From Maritimibacter alkaliphilus HTCC2654 (GTDB lineage Bacteria > Pseudomonadota > Alphaproteobacteria > Rhodobacterales > Rhodobacteraceae), in the NCBI RefSeq assembly GCF_000152805.1, contig NZ_CH902578.1:261173-325172 (forward strand): a stretch of 64,000 nt of DNA, read 5' to 3'. Both the position numbers and the translations under genes were made by a program. Position 1 is the stretch's first letter. Each line of letters opens with the position of its first letter. The notes beneath the pieces are model-generated. The model was not told the DNA's origin. It saw nothing but the letters and a program-made list of their open reading frames with translations, and did not search any database. This document shows positions 53,928-62,406 of the stretch, one piece after another.

Positions 53928-55427
53928 TCAGTCCATCGCCTTGAAGGCGAATTCGCCGCCTTCCTTGATGCCCGAGAACCAACGCTCGGTCACCGTCTTG
54001 GTCCGGGTGTAGAACCGGAAGGCATCGGGGCCGTACTGGTTCAGGTCACCGAAGGCCGATTTCTTCCAGCCGCCGAAGGTGAAGTAGGACAGCGGCACCG
54101 GGATCGGGAAGTTGATGCCGACCATGCCGACGTTCACGCGGCTTGCGAAATCGCGCGCCGTGTCGCCGTCGGAGGTGAAGATCGCGGTGCCGTTGCCGTA
54201 CTGGTTCTTCATCACCAGATCGAGCGCCTCTTCGTAGCTGTCCTTGCGGACGGTCGAAAGCACCGGGCCGAAGATCTCTTCCTTGTAGATGTCCATGTCC
54301 TCGGTGACGTTGTCGAACAGCGTCGGGCCGACATAGAAGCCGTCCTCATAGCCTTGCAGGCTGAAGTCGCGGCCATCGGTGACGAGCGTCGCGCCATCGT
54401 TCACGCCCGAGTCGATCAGGCTTTCGATCCGCTGTTTCGCCTGCGCGGTGATGACGGGGCCGTAGTCCACATCCTTATCCGAGGTGTAGGGGCCGACTTT
54501 CAGCGCCTCGACCTTGGGGGTGAGCTTTTCGATCAGCTTGTCGGCGGTGTCCTTGCCGACCGGAACCGCAACCGAGATCGCCATGCAGCGTTCGCCCGCT
54601 GCGCCGAAACCGGCACCCACCAGCGCGTCGGCGGCCTTGTCGAGGTCCGCGTCGGGCATGATGATCATGTGGTTCTTGGCACCGCCGAAGCACTGGGCGC
54701 GCTTGCCGTTGGTGGCGGCGCGGCCATAGATGTATTGCGCGATCGGGGTCGAACCCACGAAGCCCACTGCCTGAATGGTTTCGTTGTCGAGGATCGCGTC
54801 CACCACTTCCTTGTCGCCGTTCACGACCTGAAGCACGCCATCGGGAAGCCCGGCTTCCTTGAGCAGTTCGGCCAGCATCATCGACGTGGTCGGGCAACGC
54901 TCGGACGGTTTCAGGATCATCGCGTTGCCGGACACGAGCGCGGGGCCCATCTTCCACAGCGGGATCATGGCCGGGAAGTTGAACGGGGTGATGCCCGCGA
55001 CCACGCCCAGCGGCTGACGCATGGAGTAAAGGTCGATGCCGGGGCCGCCGGAATCCATGAACTCGCCCTTGAGCAGGTTGGGCGCGCCCATGCAGACCTC
55101 GATCACTTCAAGGCCGCGCTGCACGTCACCGGCGCCATCGGGCAGGGTCTTGCCGTGCTCGCGGCTGACGCTTTCGGCCAGCTTGTCCATGTCGCGGTTG
55201 ATGAGTTCGGCGAACTTCATCATCACGCGGGCGCGGCGCTGCGGGTTGGTCGCGGCCCAGGCTTTCTGCGCTTCGGCGGCTTTCGCCACGGCGGCATCCA
55301 GCTCGGCAGCCGTCGACAGCTTCACCTTGCCCTGAATTTCACCCGTGGCGGGGTTGTAGATATCGCTGGTGCGCGAAGAGGACGACGCCTCGTTCTGACC
55401 GTTGATCCAGTTTCCGACTTCGTACAT
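53928..55427 (-). CDS. mmsA: CoA-acylating methylmalonate-semialdehyde dehydrogenase
   Basis: A 499-residue aldehyde dehydrogenase that converts methylmalonate semialdehyde to propionyl-CoA with NAD and CoA, the last step of the valine branch. Cys281 in AAGERCMAIS is the nucleophile. CFGGAKNHMIIMPDAD near 246-261 replaces the Glu region of ordinary aldehyde dehydrogenases, as known for the MmsA branch. GAGGAGGA precedes the ATG. It is divergent from a LysR gene and 4 kb from the rest of the valine operon. Confidence 0.95.
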   Translation of the reverse strand: MYEVGNWINGQNEASSSSRTSDIYNPATGEIQGKVKLSTAAELDAAVAKAAEAQKAWAATNPQRRARVMMKFAELINRDMDKLAESVSREHGKTLPDGAGDVQRGLEVIEVCMGAPNLLKGEFMDSGGPGIDLYSMRQPLGVVAGITPFNFPAMIPLWKMGPALVSGNAMILKPSERCPTTSMMLAELLKEAGLPDGVLQVVNGDKEVVDAILDNETIQAVGFVGSTPIAQYIYGRAATNGKRAQCFGGAKNHMIIMPDADLDKAADALVGAGFGAAGERCMAISVAVPVGKDTADKLIEKLTPKVEALKVGPYTSDKDVDYGPVITAQAKQRIESLIDSGVNDGATLVTDGRDFSLQGYEDGFYVGPTLFDNVTEDMDIYKEEIFGPVLSTVRKDSYEEALDLVMKNQYGNGTAIFTSDGDTARDFASRVNVGMVGINFPIPVPLSYFTFGGWKKSAFGDLNQYGPDAFRFYTRTKTVTERWFSGIKEGGEFAFKAMD

Positions 55428-55462
55428 GAGAGTCCTCCTCTAAAGCTGGCGCGAGAATATCC

Positions 55463-55515
55463 TTGCAATTTTGCGGCGCAAAGCGGCAACATTTCAAAAC
55501 GTATTGCAATTCTGC
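55463..55515. promoter_or_regulatory. Two TTGCAATTyTGC repeats between mmsA and its LysR gene
   Basis: TTGCAATTTTGC (55463-55474) and TTGCAATTCTGC (55504-55515) lie 41 bp apart, about four helical turns. The second is part of a perfect dyad TTGCA-attc-TGCAA. The layout fits binding by the divergent LysR-type protein. Confidence 0.6.
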
Positions 55516-55526
55516 AAGGGGTGGGC

Positions 55527-56423
55527 ATGGATCTCGACTGGGACGATCTTCGCATCTTTCTGGCGGTGGCGCGCGGGGAAAGTCTGTCAGCGGCGGGCAG
55601 GGTGCTGAAACGCGACCCGGCCACCGTCGGACGGCGCGTTTCGCGGCTGGAGGAGGTGGTGGGCGCACCGCTTTTCGCCCGGTCGCCGCAGGGCTACGGC
55701 CTGACCGACGCCGGGCAGCGCCTGCTCGCCCATGCCGAAGAGGCCGAACAGGCCGTCACGCGCGGGGCCGAGGCGCTGGCGGGCACCACCGGGGGGCTGT
55801 CGGGGCAGGTGCGGATCGGCGCGCCGGATGGGTGCGCGAACTTCCTTCTGCCGCAGGTCTGCGCCCAGATCGCCGCCGAGCATCCCGAGATCGAATTGCA
55901 GATCGTCGCGCTGCCCCGCGTCATCAACCTGTCGAAACGGGAGGCCGATCTGGCCATCGCGGTTTCGCCCCCCGCCACGGGCCGACTGACGGTGCAGAAG
56001 ATCACCGACTATCACCTGCACCTCGTTGCCGCGCGGCTGTATCTCAAGGAACACGGGCCGGTCGAAACGCTGGCCGACCTCGAAGGGCGGCCCATTGTCG
56101 GCTATATCCCCGACATGATCTTCGACAAGGAACTCGACTACCTGTCCGAGATCGGGGCCGACCGGGTGACGCTCGGTTCCAATTCGGTCTCGGTTCAGCT
56201 TGGAATGCTGCGCGAAGGCGGCGGGCTGGGCATCGCGCACGATTTCGCACTGCCGTTCGCCCGTAACCTGCGCAAGGTTCTGACCGACGAGGTGTCGTTG
56301 ACCCGCAGCTTCTATCTCGTGCGTCACGCCGGGGACGCGCGGATCGAACGGATGAGCCGCGTGGCCGACATGCTCATGAGCGGTCTCAAGGCGGAAGTGG
56401 CGCGGCTCGAAGGTCTGACTTGA
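55527..56423 (+). CDS. LysR family transcriptional regulator, probable mmsA regulator
   Basis: A 298-residue LTTR. The helix-turn-helix lies at about 6-63 (FLAVARGESLSAAGRVLKRD, PATVGRRVSRLEE), with an effector domain from about 90 to 290. The ATG at 55527 is set by the family start; AAGGGG lies upstream. The divergent layout with mmsA, with two repeated sites in the 99-bp gap, makes mmsA the most likely target. The inducer is unknown, possibly a valine or propanoate intermediate. Confidence 0.9.
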   Translation: MDLDWDDLRIFLAVARGESLSAAGRVLKRDPATVGRRVSRLEEVVGAPLFARSPQGYGLTDAGQRLLAHAEEAEQAVTRGAEALAGTTGGLSGQVRIGAPDGCANFLLPQVCAQIAAEHPEIELQIVALPRVINLSKREADLAIAVSPPATGRLTVQKITDYHLHLVAARLYLKEHGPVETLADLEGRPIVGYIPDMIFDKELDYLSEIGADRVTLGSNSVSVQLGMLREGGGLGIAHDFALPFARNLRKVLTDEVSLTRSFYLVRHAGDARIERMSRVADMLMSGLKAEVARLEGLT

Positions 56424-56491
56424 CAAGCTGACGTGGCGGTAGGACCCTGAAATCAGGGAGTTAGCGCCAACACCGCAGCACGGAGGAAATC

Positions 56492-56926
56492 ATGCTCGTC
56501 AGCCAGATTCTCAAGGACAAGGCCAATCAGGGTGTTCTGACGGTGACCAAGGATACGTCCGTTGCGGATGCGTCCGCGATCCTGTCGCGGGAAAAGGTGG
56601 GTGCGGTGATCGTGTCCGAGGATGGCGTGCATCCGCAGGGCATCGTCTCGGAACGTGACATCGTGCGGGAACTCGGTGCGCGGGGCACCGGCTGCCTGAC
56701 CGATCCCGTGTCGGCGATCATGACCGAGAAACTCATCGGTTGCGTGCCGGGCGACCGGGCCATCGCGGTGCTTCAGAAGATGACCGAGGGGCGCTTTCGC
56801 CACATGCCGGTGATGGATGGCGACGAAATGGTCGGCCTCGTGTCAATCGGTGACGTGGTCAAGGCCCGACTCGAGGAATTGGGCCAGCAGGCCGAAAGCC
56901 TCAAATCGATGATTATGGGCTACTGA
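56492..56926 (+). CDS. Two-CBS-domain protein
   Basis: A 144-residue protein with CBS domains at about 7-65 and 77-130 (GVHPQGIVSERDIVREL and GDEMVGLVSIGDVVKARLEE). Pairs of CBS domains bind adenosyl nucleotides such as AMP, ATP or NAD. The partner and target are unknown. GGAGGAAAT lies before the ATG. Confidence 0.9.
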   Translation: MLVSQILKDKANQGVLTVTKDTSVADASAILSREKVGAVIVSEDGVHPQGIVSERDIVRELGARGTGCLTDPVSAIMTEKLIGCVPGDRAIAVLQKMTEGRFRHMPVMDGDEMVGLVSIGDVVKARLEELGQQAESLKSMIMGY

Positions 56927-57077
56927 CCGGGCGATTTCCGGGGCAGGACCGGCGTTTCGGCGGCGCGTTTGAAAAGGATCGGGTCGCTTCGCGGCGACCC
57001 GCGCCGGATTGTCCCGCTTCCGGCTTGCATTCCCCAGCGCAATATTGTTGCGTGCCACCGGGACAGGGAGGCCGATC

Positions 57078-57575
57078 ATGCGTGTTGCACTTTACCCCGG
57101 GACGTTCGACCCGATCACCATCGGGCATATCGACATCATCAAGCGGGCCTGCGCGCTCGTCGACCGTCTGGTGATCGGCGTCGCGATCAACCGCGACAAG
57201 GGGCCTATGTTCACGCTGGAAGAGCGGGTCGAGATGGTCGAGGCCGAATGCGCGGCCCTGTCCGAGCAGACCGGGACCGAGATCGTGGCCCACCCGTTCG
57301 AGAACCTGCTCATCAACTGCGCCTATGACGTCGGCGCTTCGATCATCGTGCGCGGCCTGCGCGCCGTGACCGATTTCGAATACGAATACCAGATGGTCGG
57401 CATGAACCGCGCGCTCGACGCCAGCATCGAGACCGTGTTCCTGATGGCCGACCTCAAGCATCAGGCGATCGCCTCGAAGCTGGTCAAGGAAATCGCCCGG
57501 CTCGACGGCGACGTGTCGAAATTCGTCACGCCGGACGTGAAGCAGCGGCTTTACCAGAAGCTCGGCCGGAGCTGA
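57078..57575 (+). CDS. coaD: Phosphopantetheine adenylyltransferase
   Basis: A 165-residue enzyme of coenzyme A synthesis, joining ATP and 4'-phosphopantetheine to dephospho-CoA. GTFDPITIGH near residues 8-17 holds the nucleotidyltransferase His17, and IVRGLRAVTDFEYEYQM near 93-109 is typical. The ATG at 57078 has GGGAGG upstream; earlier starts add no known part. Its stop directly abuts the stop of the convergent DUF1127-like gene. Confidence 0.96.
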   Translation: MRVALYPGTFDPITIGHIDIIKRACALVDRLVIGVAINRDKGPMFTLEERVEMVEAECAALSEQTGTEIVAHPFENLLINCAYDVGASIIVRGLRAVTDFEYEYQMVGMNRALDASIETVFLMADLKHQAIASKLVKEIARLDGDVSKFVTPDVKQRLYQKLGRS

Positions 57576-57737
57576 TCAGCCGTAAACCGCACGCCGTGCG
57601 ATGCTTTTGGCGTCGTAGGGGTTCAGCCCGAGATCTTCGATGGCGAGTTCCGGCGGCAGCGCGGCGATGGCGCGGCGCGTGCGGCGGTAGTTGGCGTGCT
57701 GGCTGAGGGCGGTCTTGAGTTTGGTATAGGCGGTCAT
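57576..57737 (-). CDS. Small DUF1127-like arginine-rich protein
   Basis: A 53-residue protein. A polar N-terminal helix is followed by RRTRRAIAALPPELAIEDLGLNP, the DUF1127 pattern, and an R-rich end. DUF1127 proteins act in RNA binding or in phosphate and carbon metabolism in some alphaproteobacteria. A strong AGGAGG before the ATG fixes the start. A palindrome CGGTTAGCGATAACCG lies 67 bp upstream, like the sites at the gap genes. Confidence 0.85.
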   Translation of the reverse strand: MTAYTKLKTALSQHANYRRTRRAIAALPPELAIEDLGLNPYDAKSIARRAVYG

Positions 57738-57781
57738 CGGTGCCTCCTGTTCGCGTGTTTCGTTCACCCGAAAGATAGGCA

Positions 57782-57819
57782 TGCCGCGCTGCGGCACAAA
57801 TGACGGTTAGCGATAACCG
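57782..57819 (-). promoter_or_regulatory. Operator-like palindrome and promoter region of the DUF1127-like gene
   Basis: CGGTTAGCGATAACCG (57804-57819) has perfect arms. A second dyad TGCCGC-gct-GCGGCA (57782-57796) lies between it and the gene. On the minus strand TTGTGC and TATCTT with a 16-base spacer could serve as -35 and -10. The palindrome core GTTAGCGnTAAC recurs upstream of gap at 60665 and, less exactly, at 62407 and 62438. Confidence 0.5.
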
Positions 57820-57842
57820 CCATGATCCACGTGCAACCCGGA

Positions 57843-58802
57843 TCAGATCGCGCGATCGACCGCCCGGATCGTCTCGACCGTCCTGTCCACCTGCGTGAGC
57901 GGCAGCATATGGCCCGCGCCCTCAATCAGGTCGAGGTGGAAATGCGGATAGCGGTCCGCCATTTCCACACCCTGCTTGCGATAGTCGAGGATGCGGTCCT
58001 CGGTGCCATAAAGCACGCGCACGGGGCAGGTGATCTCGTCATACCGTTTCCACTGTTTGACGATGACCTCGCCCACGGCGCAATAGTCGCGCGACGTGTT
58101 GATGAAGCTCTTGGGTCTCAGCGACAGCAGGCCGCCCCCCTTGACGGTGTAGCCGTCGGGAACCGGGTCGGGGCCGAAAATCTCGGTCCGGGTCAGGTCG
58201 GCGTTCTTGGCGCTCGTCGGCACCGCGACCGTATGCGCCACGAAGCGCCGCATCCTTGGATTGGTGATCCCCAAGGCCGCGAAGCTTTTCGCCTGCATTT
58301 CGGACGGGCGCAGCAGCGGCGCGATCAGGGCCAGCCCGCCGATCTTGTCGGGCGCGCGAAGCGCCGTGGCGCAGGAAATCGCGCCGCCCAGCGAATGACC
58401 CATGAGGATCGGCTTCTCCAGCCCCAGCGCGTCGATCAGTTCCTCGACATAGCCCGCCTGATCGTCGATCCGGGCCGAGGCGCTTTCGGGCCTGTCGGAA
58501 TAGCCCATGCCGGGGCGATCCAGCGCGATCACCCGGAAGTCGTGTGAAAGCGGTTCGGCAAGCGTCATGGTCAGCGAGCGCAACTGCCCGCCCAGACCAT
58601 GTATCAGGATCACGGGGCGCCCGTCTCCTCCGGTGTCGGTATAGTGCAGCCGCCCGGTCGAGATAGTCAGGAATTTCCCCACGGGCGGAACCGCCGCCTC
58701 GGCCTGTGCCGCAAGCACGCGGGTGCGTTTCATCTGGCCCAGAAGCCACAGGCCGATGGCGGCCCCGATGATCGCGAGGATGATGACGACGACTTGAACC
58801 AT
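57843..58802 (-). CDS. Alpha/beta hydrolase, membrane-anchored
   Basis: A 319-residue hydrolase with one N-terminal membrane helix (about 3-22). HGLGGQ near 69-74 shapes the oxyanion hole, GHSLGG near 154-159 holds the nucleophile, and the acid and His lie in YGTEDRILD and GAGHMLPL near the end. The substrate is unknown. GGAGGCC precedes the ATG. Confidence 0.9.
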   Translation of the reverse strand: MVQVVVIILAIIGAAIGLWLLGQMKRTRVLAAQAEAAVPPVGKFLTISTGRLHYTDTGGDGRPVILIHGLGGQLRSLTMTLAEPLSHDFRVIALDRPGMGYSDRPESASARIDDQAGYVEELIDALGLEKPILMGHSLGGAISCATALRAPDKIGGLALIAPLLRPSEMQAKSFAALGITNPRMRRFVAHTVAVPTSAKNADLTRTEIFGPDPVPDGYTVKGGGLLSLRPKSFINTSRDYCAVGEVIVKQWKRYDEITCPVRVLYGTEDRILDYRKQGVEMADRYPHFHLDLIEGAGHMLPLTQVDRTVETIRAVDRAI

Positions 58803-58880
58803 GGCGGGCCTCCCTCAGGCCAGCCTAGCGGGCGGTGCCGTTCTGCGGAACGCCGTTTCGCGGGTGTGACGCCACGTCGC

Positions 58881-59507
58881 CTAGAACGCATCGATGACGC
58901 CGATCCCGACCAGACCGTTCAGCACCGCGTCCACGGCAACGGCCGCAAGGATCATGCCCATGACACGGCTGATGACGGCGGCGCCGGTCTGGCCGATCAC
59001 GCGCATGATCGGACCGGCGGCCAGAAGGATCACCAGCGTCACCGCGAGCACCAGCGCCATGAGCGCGGAGGTCATGACCTGATGGGCGACCGAAAAGCGG
59101 TCGTTGTCGGTCAGGATCACCACCGCCAGCATCGCGCCCGGCGACGCGATGGAGGGCATGGCGACCGGAAACACGGCCACGTTGCGCGCCAGATCGGCCT
59201 CTTCCATTTCCGCTTCCGGCTTGCCGGGGCCGAAAATCATGGTCAGCGCGAACAGGAACAGCACGATGCCGCCCGCGATCTGGAACGATTGCAGGTCCAG
59301 CCCCAGCCCTTCGAGCACCAGTTGTCCGACGATGATGAAGGCGAGCAGGACGACGAACGCCACTAGCACCGCGCGCAGCGCCACGCCGCGCCGTTTTGCC
59401 GCCGGAATGGCGGCGGTCGCCGCAATGAACACGGGCAGGGTGCCGATGGGGTCGATGACGACCCACAACGTGATGAATTCCTGAAGGATGACGGAAAAGT
59501 CGGGCAA
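58881..59507 (-). CDS. MarC family membrane protein
   Basis: A 208-residue protein with six hydrophobic helices and the family opening FITLWVVIDPIGTLPVF. The role is unknown; the old link to multiple antibiotic resistance has been withdrawn. The start appears to be TTG (59505-59507) with AGGA seven bases upstream; no ATG or GTG gives a full first helix. Confidence 0.88.
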   Translation of the reverse strand: MPDFSVILQEFITLWVVIDPIGTLPVFIAATAAIPAAKRRGVALRAVLVAFVVLLAFIIVGQLVLEGLGLDLQSFQIAGGIVLFLFALTMIFGPGKPEAEMEEADLARNVAVFPVAMPSIASPGAMLAVVILTDNDRFSVAHQVMTSALMALVLAVTLVILLAAGPIMRVIGQTGAAVISRVMGMILAAVAVDAVLNGLVGIGVIDAF

Positions 59508-59591
59508 GGTCGGTCCTGATGTTCGCGGGTTTCCGACCGGATAGCAGGTTCGGCCCGGACGTCCAGCACCCGAGCCGAAACTTCGTGTGAA

Positions 59592-60590
59592 TTACAGCCG
59601 TTTGCCGATTTCCGCGGCGGTGTCGAGCATCCGGTTCGAGAACCCCCACTCGTTGTCGTACCAGGTCAGGATGCGGATGAAGTTGCCGTCCATCACCTTG
59701 GTCTGATCCAGCGCGTAGGTGGAGCTGTTGGGGTTGTGGTTGAAATCGACCGACACCAGCGGCTTGTCGGTGTAACCCAGCACGCCCTTCAGCGGGCCGT
59801 CCGCCGCCGCCATGATCGCGGCGTTGATGTCGTCCACGCTCACGTCGCGGTCCAGTTCCGCCGTCAGATCGACGCAGGAGACGTTCGGGGTCGGAACCCG
59901 GATCGCCACGCCGTCGAGCTTGCCGTTGAGTTCGGGCAGGACGAGCCCCACCGCCTTGGCCGCACCCGTGGAGGTCGGGATCATGCTCATCGCGGCGGCG
60001 CGGGCGCGGTAGAGATCCTTGTGCATCGTGTCCAGCGTCGGCTGGTCGCCGGTGTAGCTGTGGATCGTGGTCATGAACGCGCGCTTGATGCCGAAACTGT
60101 CGTTCAGCACCTTGGCCACCGGGGCGAGGCAGTTCGTCGTGCAGGACGCGTTCGAGACATGCAGGTCGTCCTTGGTCAGCGTGTCATGGTTCACGCCATA
60201 GACGATGGTCTTGTCGGCACCCGACGAGGGGGCCGAGACCAGCACACGCGAAGCGCCGTTTTCCAGATGCACCTTGGCCTTGTCCCCGGTGAAGATGCCC
60301 GTGCATTCCAGCACCACGTCCACGTCGCCCCACGGAAGCTCCTTCGGGTCGCGGATCGCGGTCACCTCGATCGGGCCGGCGCCTGCGTCGATGGTGTTGC
60401 CCGCGACCTTGACCTCGTTCGGGAACTTGCCGTGCACGCTGTCGAACTGAAGCAGGTGTGCGTTGGTTTCGACCGGGCCGAGGTCGTTGATCGCGACGCA
60501 TTCGATATCGGTGCGGCCCTGTTCGTAGAGCGCGCGCAGGACATTGCGGCCGATGCGGCCGAAACCGTTGATGGCGACTTTGACGGTCAT
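59592..60590 (-). CDS. gap: Glyceraldehyde-3-phosphate dehydrogenase, NAD-type paralog
   Basis: A 332-residue enzyme oxidising glyceraldehyde 3-phosphate to 1,3-bisphosphoglycerate. INGFGRIGR at 7-15 binds the cofactor. Asp36 in AINDLG is the residue that prefers NAD over NADP. Cys150 in SNASCTTNCLAP is the nucleophile, and HSYTGDQ near 180 is typical. About 75 bp upstream lies a GTTAGCGGTAAC site. The second paralog follows at 61294 on the same strand, separated by two tiny genes. Confidence 0.96.
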   Translation of the reverse strand: MTVKVAINGFGRIGRNVLRALYEQGRTDIECVAINDLGPVETNAHLLQFDSVHGKFPNEVKVAGNTIDAGAGPIEVTAIRDPKELPWGDVDVVLECTGIFTGDKAKVHLENGASRVLVSAPSSGADKTIVYGVNHDTLTKDDLHVSNASCTTNCLAPVAKVLNDSFGIKRAFMTTIHSYTGDQPTLDTMHKDLYRARAAAMSMIPTSTGAAKAVGLVLPELNGKLDGVAIRVPTPNVSCVDLTAELDRDVSVDDINAAIMAAADGPLKGVLGYTDKPLVSVDFNHNPNSSTYALDQTKVMDGNFIRILTWYDNEWGFSNRMLDTAAEIGKRL

Positions 60591-60664
60591 GGAATTCTCC
60601 CGATTTTGGCGGTCCGAAACGAGGGACTCAGGGGTCAGGCACAGTGACGCGAACGCTATCGCGC

Positions 60665-60678
60665 CGTTACCGCTAACA
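60665..60678 (-). promoter_or_regulatory. GTTAGCGnTAAC-type operator upstream of gap
   Basis: On the minus strand TGTTAGCGGTAACG, 75 bp before the gap start. It matches the core of the palindrome at 57804. From memory, LacI-family carbon regulators of Rhodobacterales such as CceR bind GTTA/TAAC-type palindromes at central-carbon genes. Confidence 0.5.
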
Positions 60679-60730
60679 TCAACATCTGAATCCAAAGGTC
60701 AAGGGTGGGGCAGGCGACCTGCCTGAAAAT

Positions 60731-60874
60731 TCACCGCCAGAAGGCGATCCAGTCGAGAAATTCGAACATTTCCTTGCCGAGGAACAGGGTCGCGTCACCG
60801 TCGTTCAGCGTGAAATCCGCGACGATGCAGCCGACGATCAGCAGGAACAGGATCAGGGCAAGGCGGTTCGTCAT
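60731..60874 (-). CDS. 47-residue single-pass membrane protein
   Basis: A tiny protein with a hydrophobic helix (about 4-21, ALILFLLIVGCIVADF) and a C-terminal amphipathic part ending in WIAFWR. I recall very similar small proteins near gap in other Rhodobacterales, which supports a real gene. The ribosome binding site is weak. The role is unknown. Confidence 0.72.
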   Translation of the reverse strand: MTNRLALILFLLIVGCIVADFTLNDGDATLFLGKEMFEFLDWIAFWR

Positions 60875-60927
60875 CGCTGTGGTTGTTGCCGAAAGGGCGT
60901 TGCGCGGCAAGAAAAAACCGACGTCGG

Positions 60928-61104
60928 TCAGCCGAGCGGCGATAGGTACAGCACCGCGAGGGCGACGAGCGCGACCGGGAGCACGGGGAACCAGATCCGG
61001 TTGCGCCACGGTGTCGGGGAAAAGCAGTACGAACAGGTCGACGTGCCATAGCGCAATGCGTGGTTGCACTTGCACCGGAACAATCGCAGCTTTTTCTTCG
61101 CCAT
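60928..61104 (-). CDS. 58-residue zinc-ribbon-like membrane protein
   Basis: The protein begins MAKKKLRLFRCKCNHALRYG and contains C-x-C-x-H and, ten residues on, C-x2-C (residues 11, 13, 15, 24 and 27), a probable zinc site. A membrane helix follows (about 38-55). The stop is followed by ACCGACGTCGGT and TTTTTT, a weak terminator. It is too short for common gene callers but has gene-like codon use and no better competing frame. The role is unknown. It lies between the two gap genes on the same strand. Confidence 0.65.
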   Translation of the reverse strand: MAKKKLRLFRCKCNHALRYGTSTCSYCFSPTPWRNRIWFPVLPVALVALAVLYLSPLG

Positions 61105-61240
61105 CTCGGCCCCCGATCCCTCTGGGTTCCCGCCCCCCGGAATGCGCGGTCTATCGCAGCATTATCGACGAGACCATCGGATTTTCCAAGAGCAGGCGAG
61201 ATGAGAGGTGGGCGAGCGTCCCACTTGAGGTCGGACAACG

Positions 61241-61268
61241 AAAAAGCCCCGGCGCAGGACCGGGGCTT
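61241..61268 (-). terminator. Terminator of the second gap gene
   Basis: AGCCCCGG (61245-61252) pairs with CCGGGGCT (61260-61267). On the minus strand it runs into TTTTTCG, 26 bp after the stop. Confidence 0.85.
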
Positions 61269-61293
61269 CTTCGTCAGGCGTAGAGGCGTCGGA

Positions 61294-62289
61294 TCAGAGC
61301 TGGCCCATCGTCGCGGCCACGTCGGCCATACGCGCCGAGAAGCCCCATTCGTTGTCGTACCATGCCAGAACGCGGACCGTGCGGCCCACCACGCGGGTCT
61401 GGTCGGGTGCGAAGATCGAGCTGAACTCGGTGTGGTTGAAATCGACCGACACCTTCGGCTCGGGATCGTAGGCCAGAACCTTTTTCATGTTGCCTTCGGC
61501 TGCGGCGCGCACGACCTCGTTCACGTCTTCGACGGTCACGTCCTTTCCGGCCTCGAAGGTCAGGTCGATGCAGGAGACGTTGGGCGTCGGAACCCGCAGC
61601 GCGGTCCCGTCCAGTTTGCCGGCGAGTTCGGGGAGGACTTCGCCAAGCGCCTTGGCGGCACCCGTGGTGGTCGGGATCATCGCCATCGCCGCCGCGCGGG
61701 CGCGATAGAGGTCGGAATGGCGGCGGTCCAGCGTCGGCTGGTCGCCGGTATAGCTGTGGATCGTGGTCATCACGCCGCGTTCGATACCGATCGCGTCGTT
61801 CAGCACCTTGGCGAGCGGGGCGAGACCGTTGGTGGTGCACGACCCGTTCGAAATCATGTAGTCGCTCGATGCCAGCGTTTCGTCGTTCACGCCGAAGACG
61901 ATGGTTTTCTGCACGTTCTTGGCTGGGGCGGAGATCAGGACCTTCTTCGCGCCGCGTTCGATGTGCTTCTTGGCCTTCTCGCCGTCGTTGAAGTTGCCGG
62001 TGCACTCCAGCACGACGTCGCAGCCGGACCAGTCGAGTTCGTCCATGTCGTAGGTCGACATCATTTCCATCGGGCCACGGCCGATGTCCATCGTCGTGCC
62101 GTTCATGCGGATCTCGTCCGGGTAACGTCCATGGACGCTGTCGTATTTCAGAAGATGCGCGGCGGTCTCGAGCGGGCCGGTCGCGTTGACCTTCACCACC
62201 TGAATGTCGTTGCGGCCCGACTGGGCGATGTGAGAGAGCGTGCAGCGCCCGATGCGCCCGAAGCCGTTGATGCCGACGGTGACGGTCAT
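61294..62289 (-). CDS. gap: Glyceraldehyde-3-phosphate dehydrogenase, second paralog with possible NADP preference
   Basis: A 331-residue GAPDH. INGFGRIGR at 7-15, Cys151 in SNGSCTTNGLAP and HSYTGDQ are intact. The cofactor-reading stretch is VKVNATG: Ala36 and Thr37 stand where the first paralog has Asp36 and Leu37. Loss of this Asp and Leu-to-Thr change are known marks of NADP-using GAPDH. It could serve gluconeogenesis, while the first serves glycolysis. Its promoter region holds GTTAGCG-type sites shared with the divergent DUF808 gene. Confidence 0.94.
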   Translation of the reverse strand: MTVTVGINGFGRIGRCTLSHIAQSGRNDIQVVKVNATGPLETAAHLLKYDSVHGRYPDEIRMNGTTMDIGRGPMEMMSTYDMDELDWSGCDVVLECTGNFNDGEKAKKHIERGAKKVLISAPAKNVQKTIVFGVNDETLASSDYMISNGSCTTNGLAPLAKVLNDAIGIERGVMTTIHSYTGDQPTLDRRHSDLYRARAAAMAMIPTTTGAAKALGEVLPELAGKLDGTALRVPTPNVSCIDLTFEAGKDVTVEDVNEVVRAAAEGNMKKVLAYDPEPKVSVDFNHTEFSSIFAPDQTRVVGRTVRVLAWYDNEWGFSARMADVAATMGQL

Positions 62290-62406
62290 GTCTGATCCCC
62301 TTTGCACTCGATCCTGATCCTTCGCGCCCGAAGGGGCCCGTTGCCTGCGGTTGATATAGGCGAGGGGGGCGGTTCCGGCCACCTAAATTCGTGTTATCCG
62401 CCAGCG

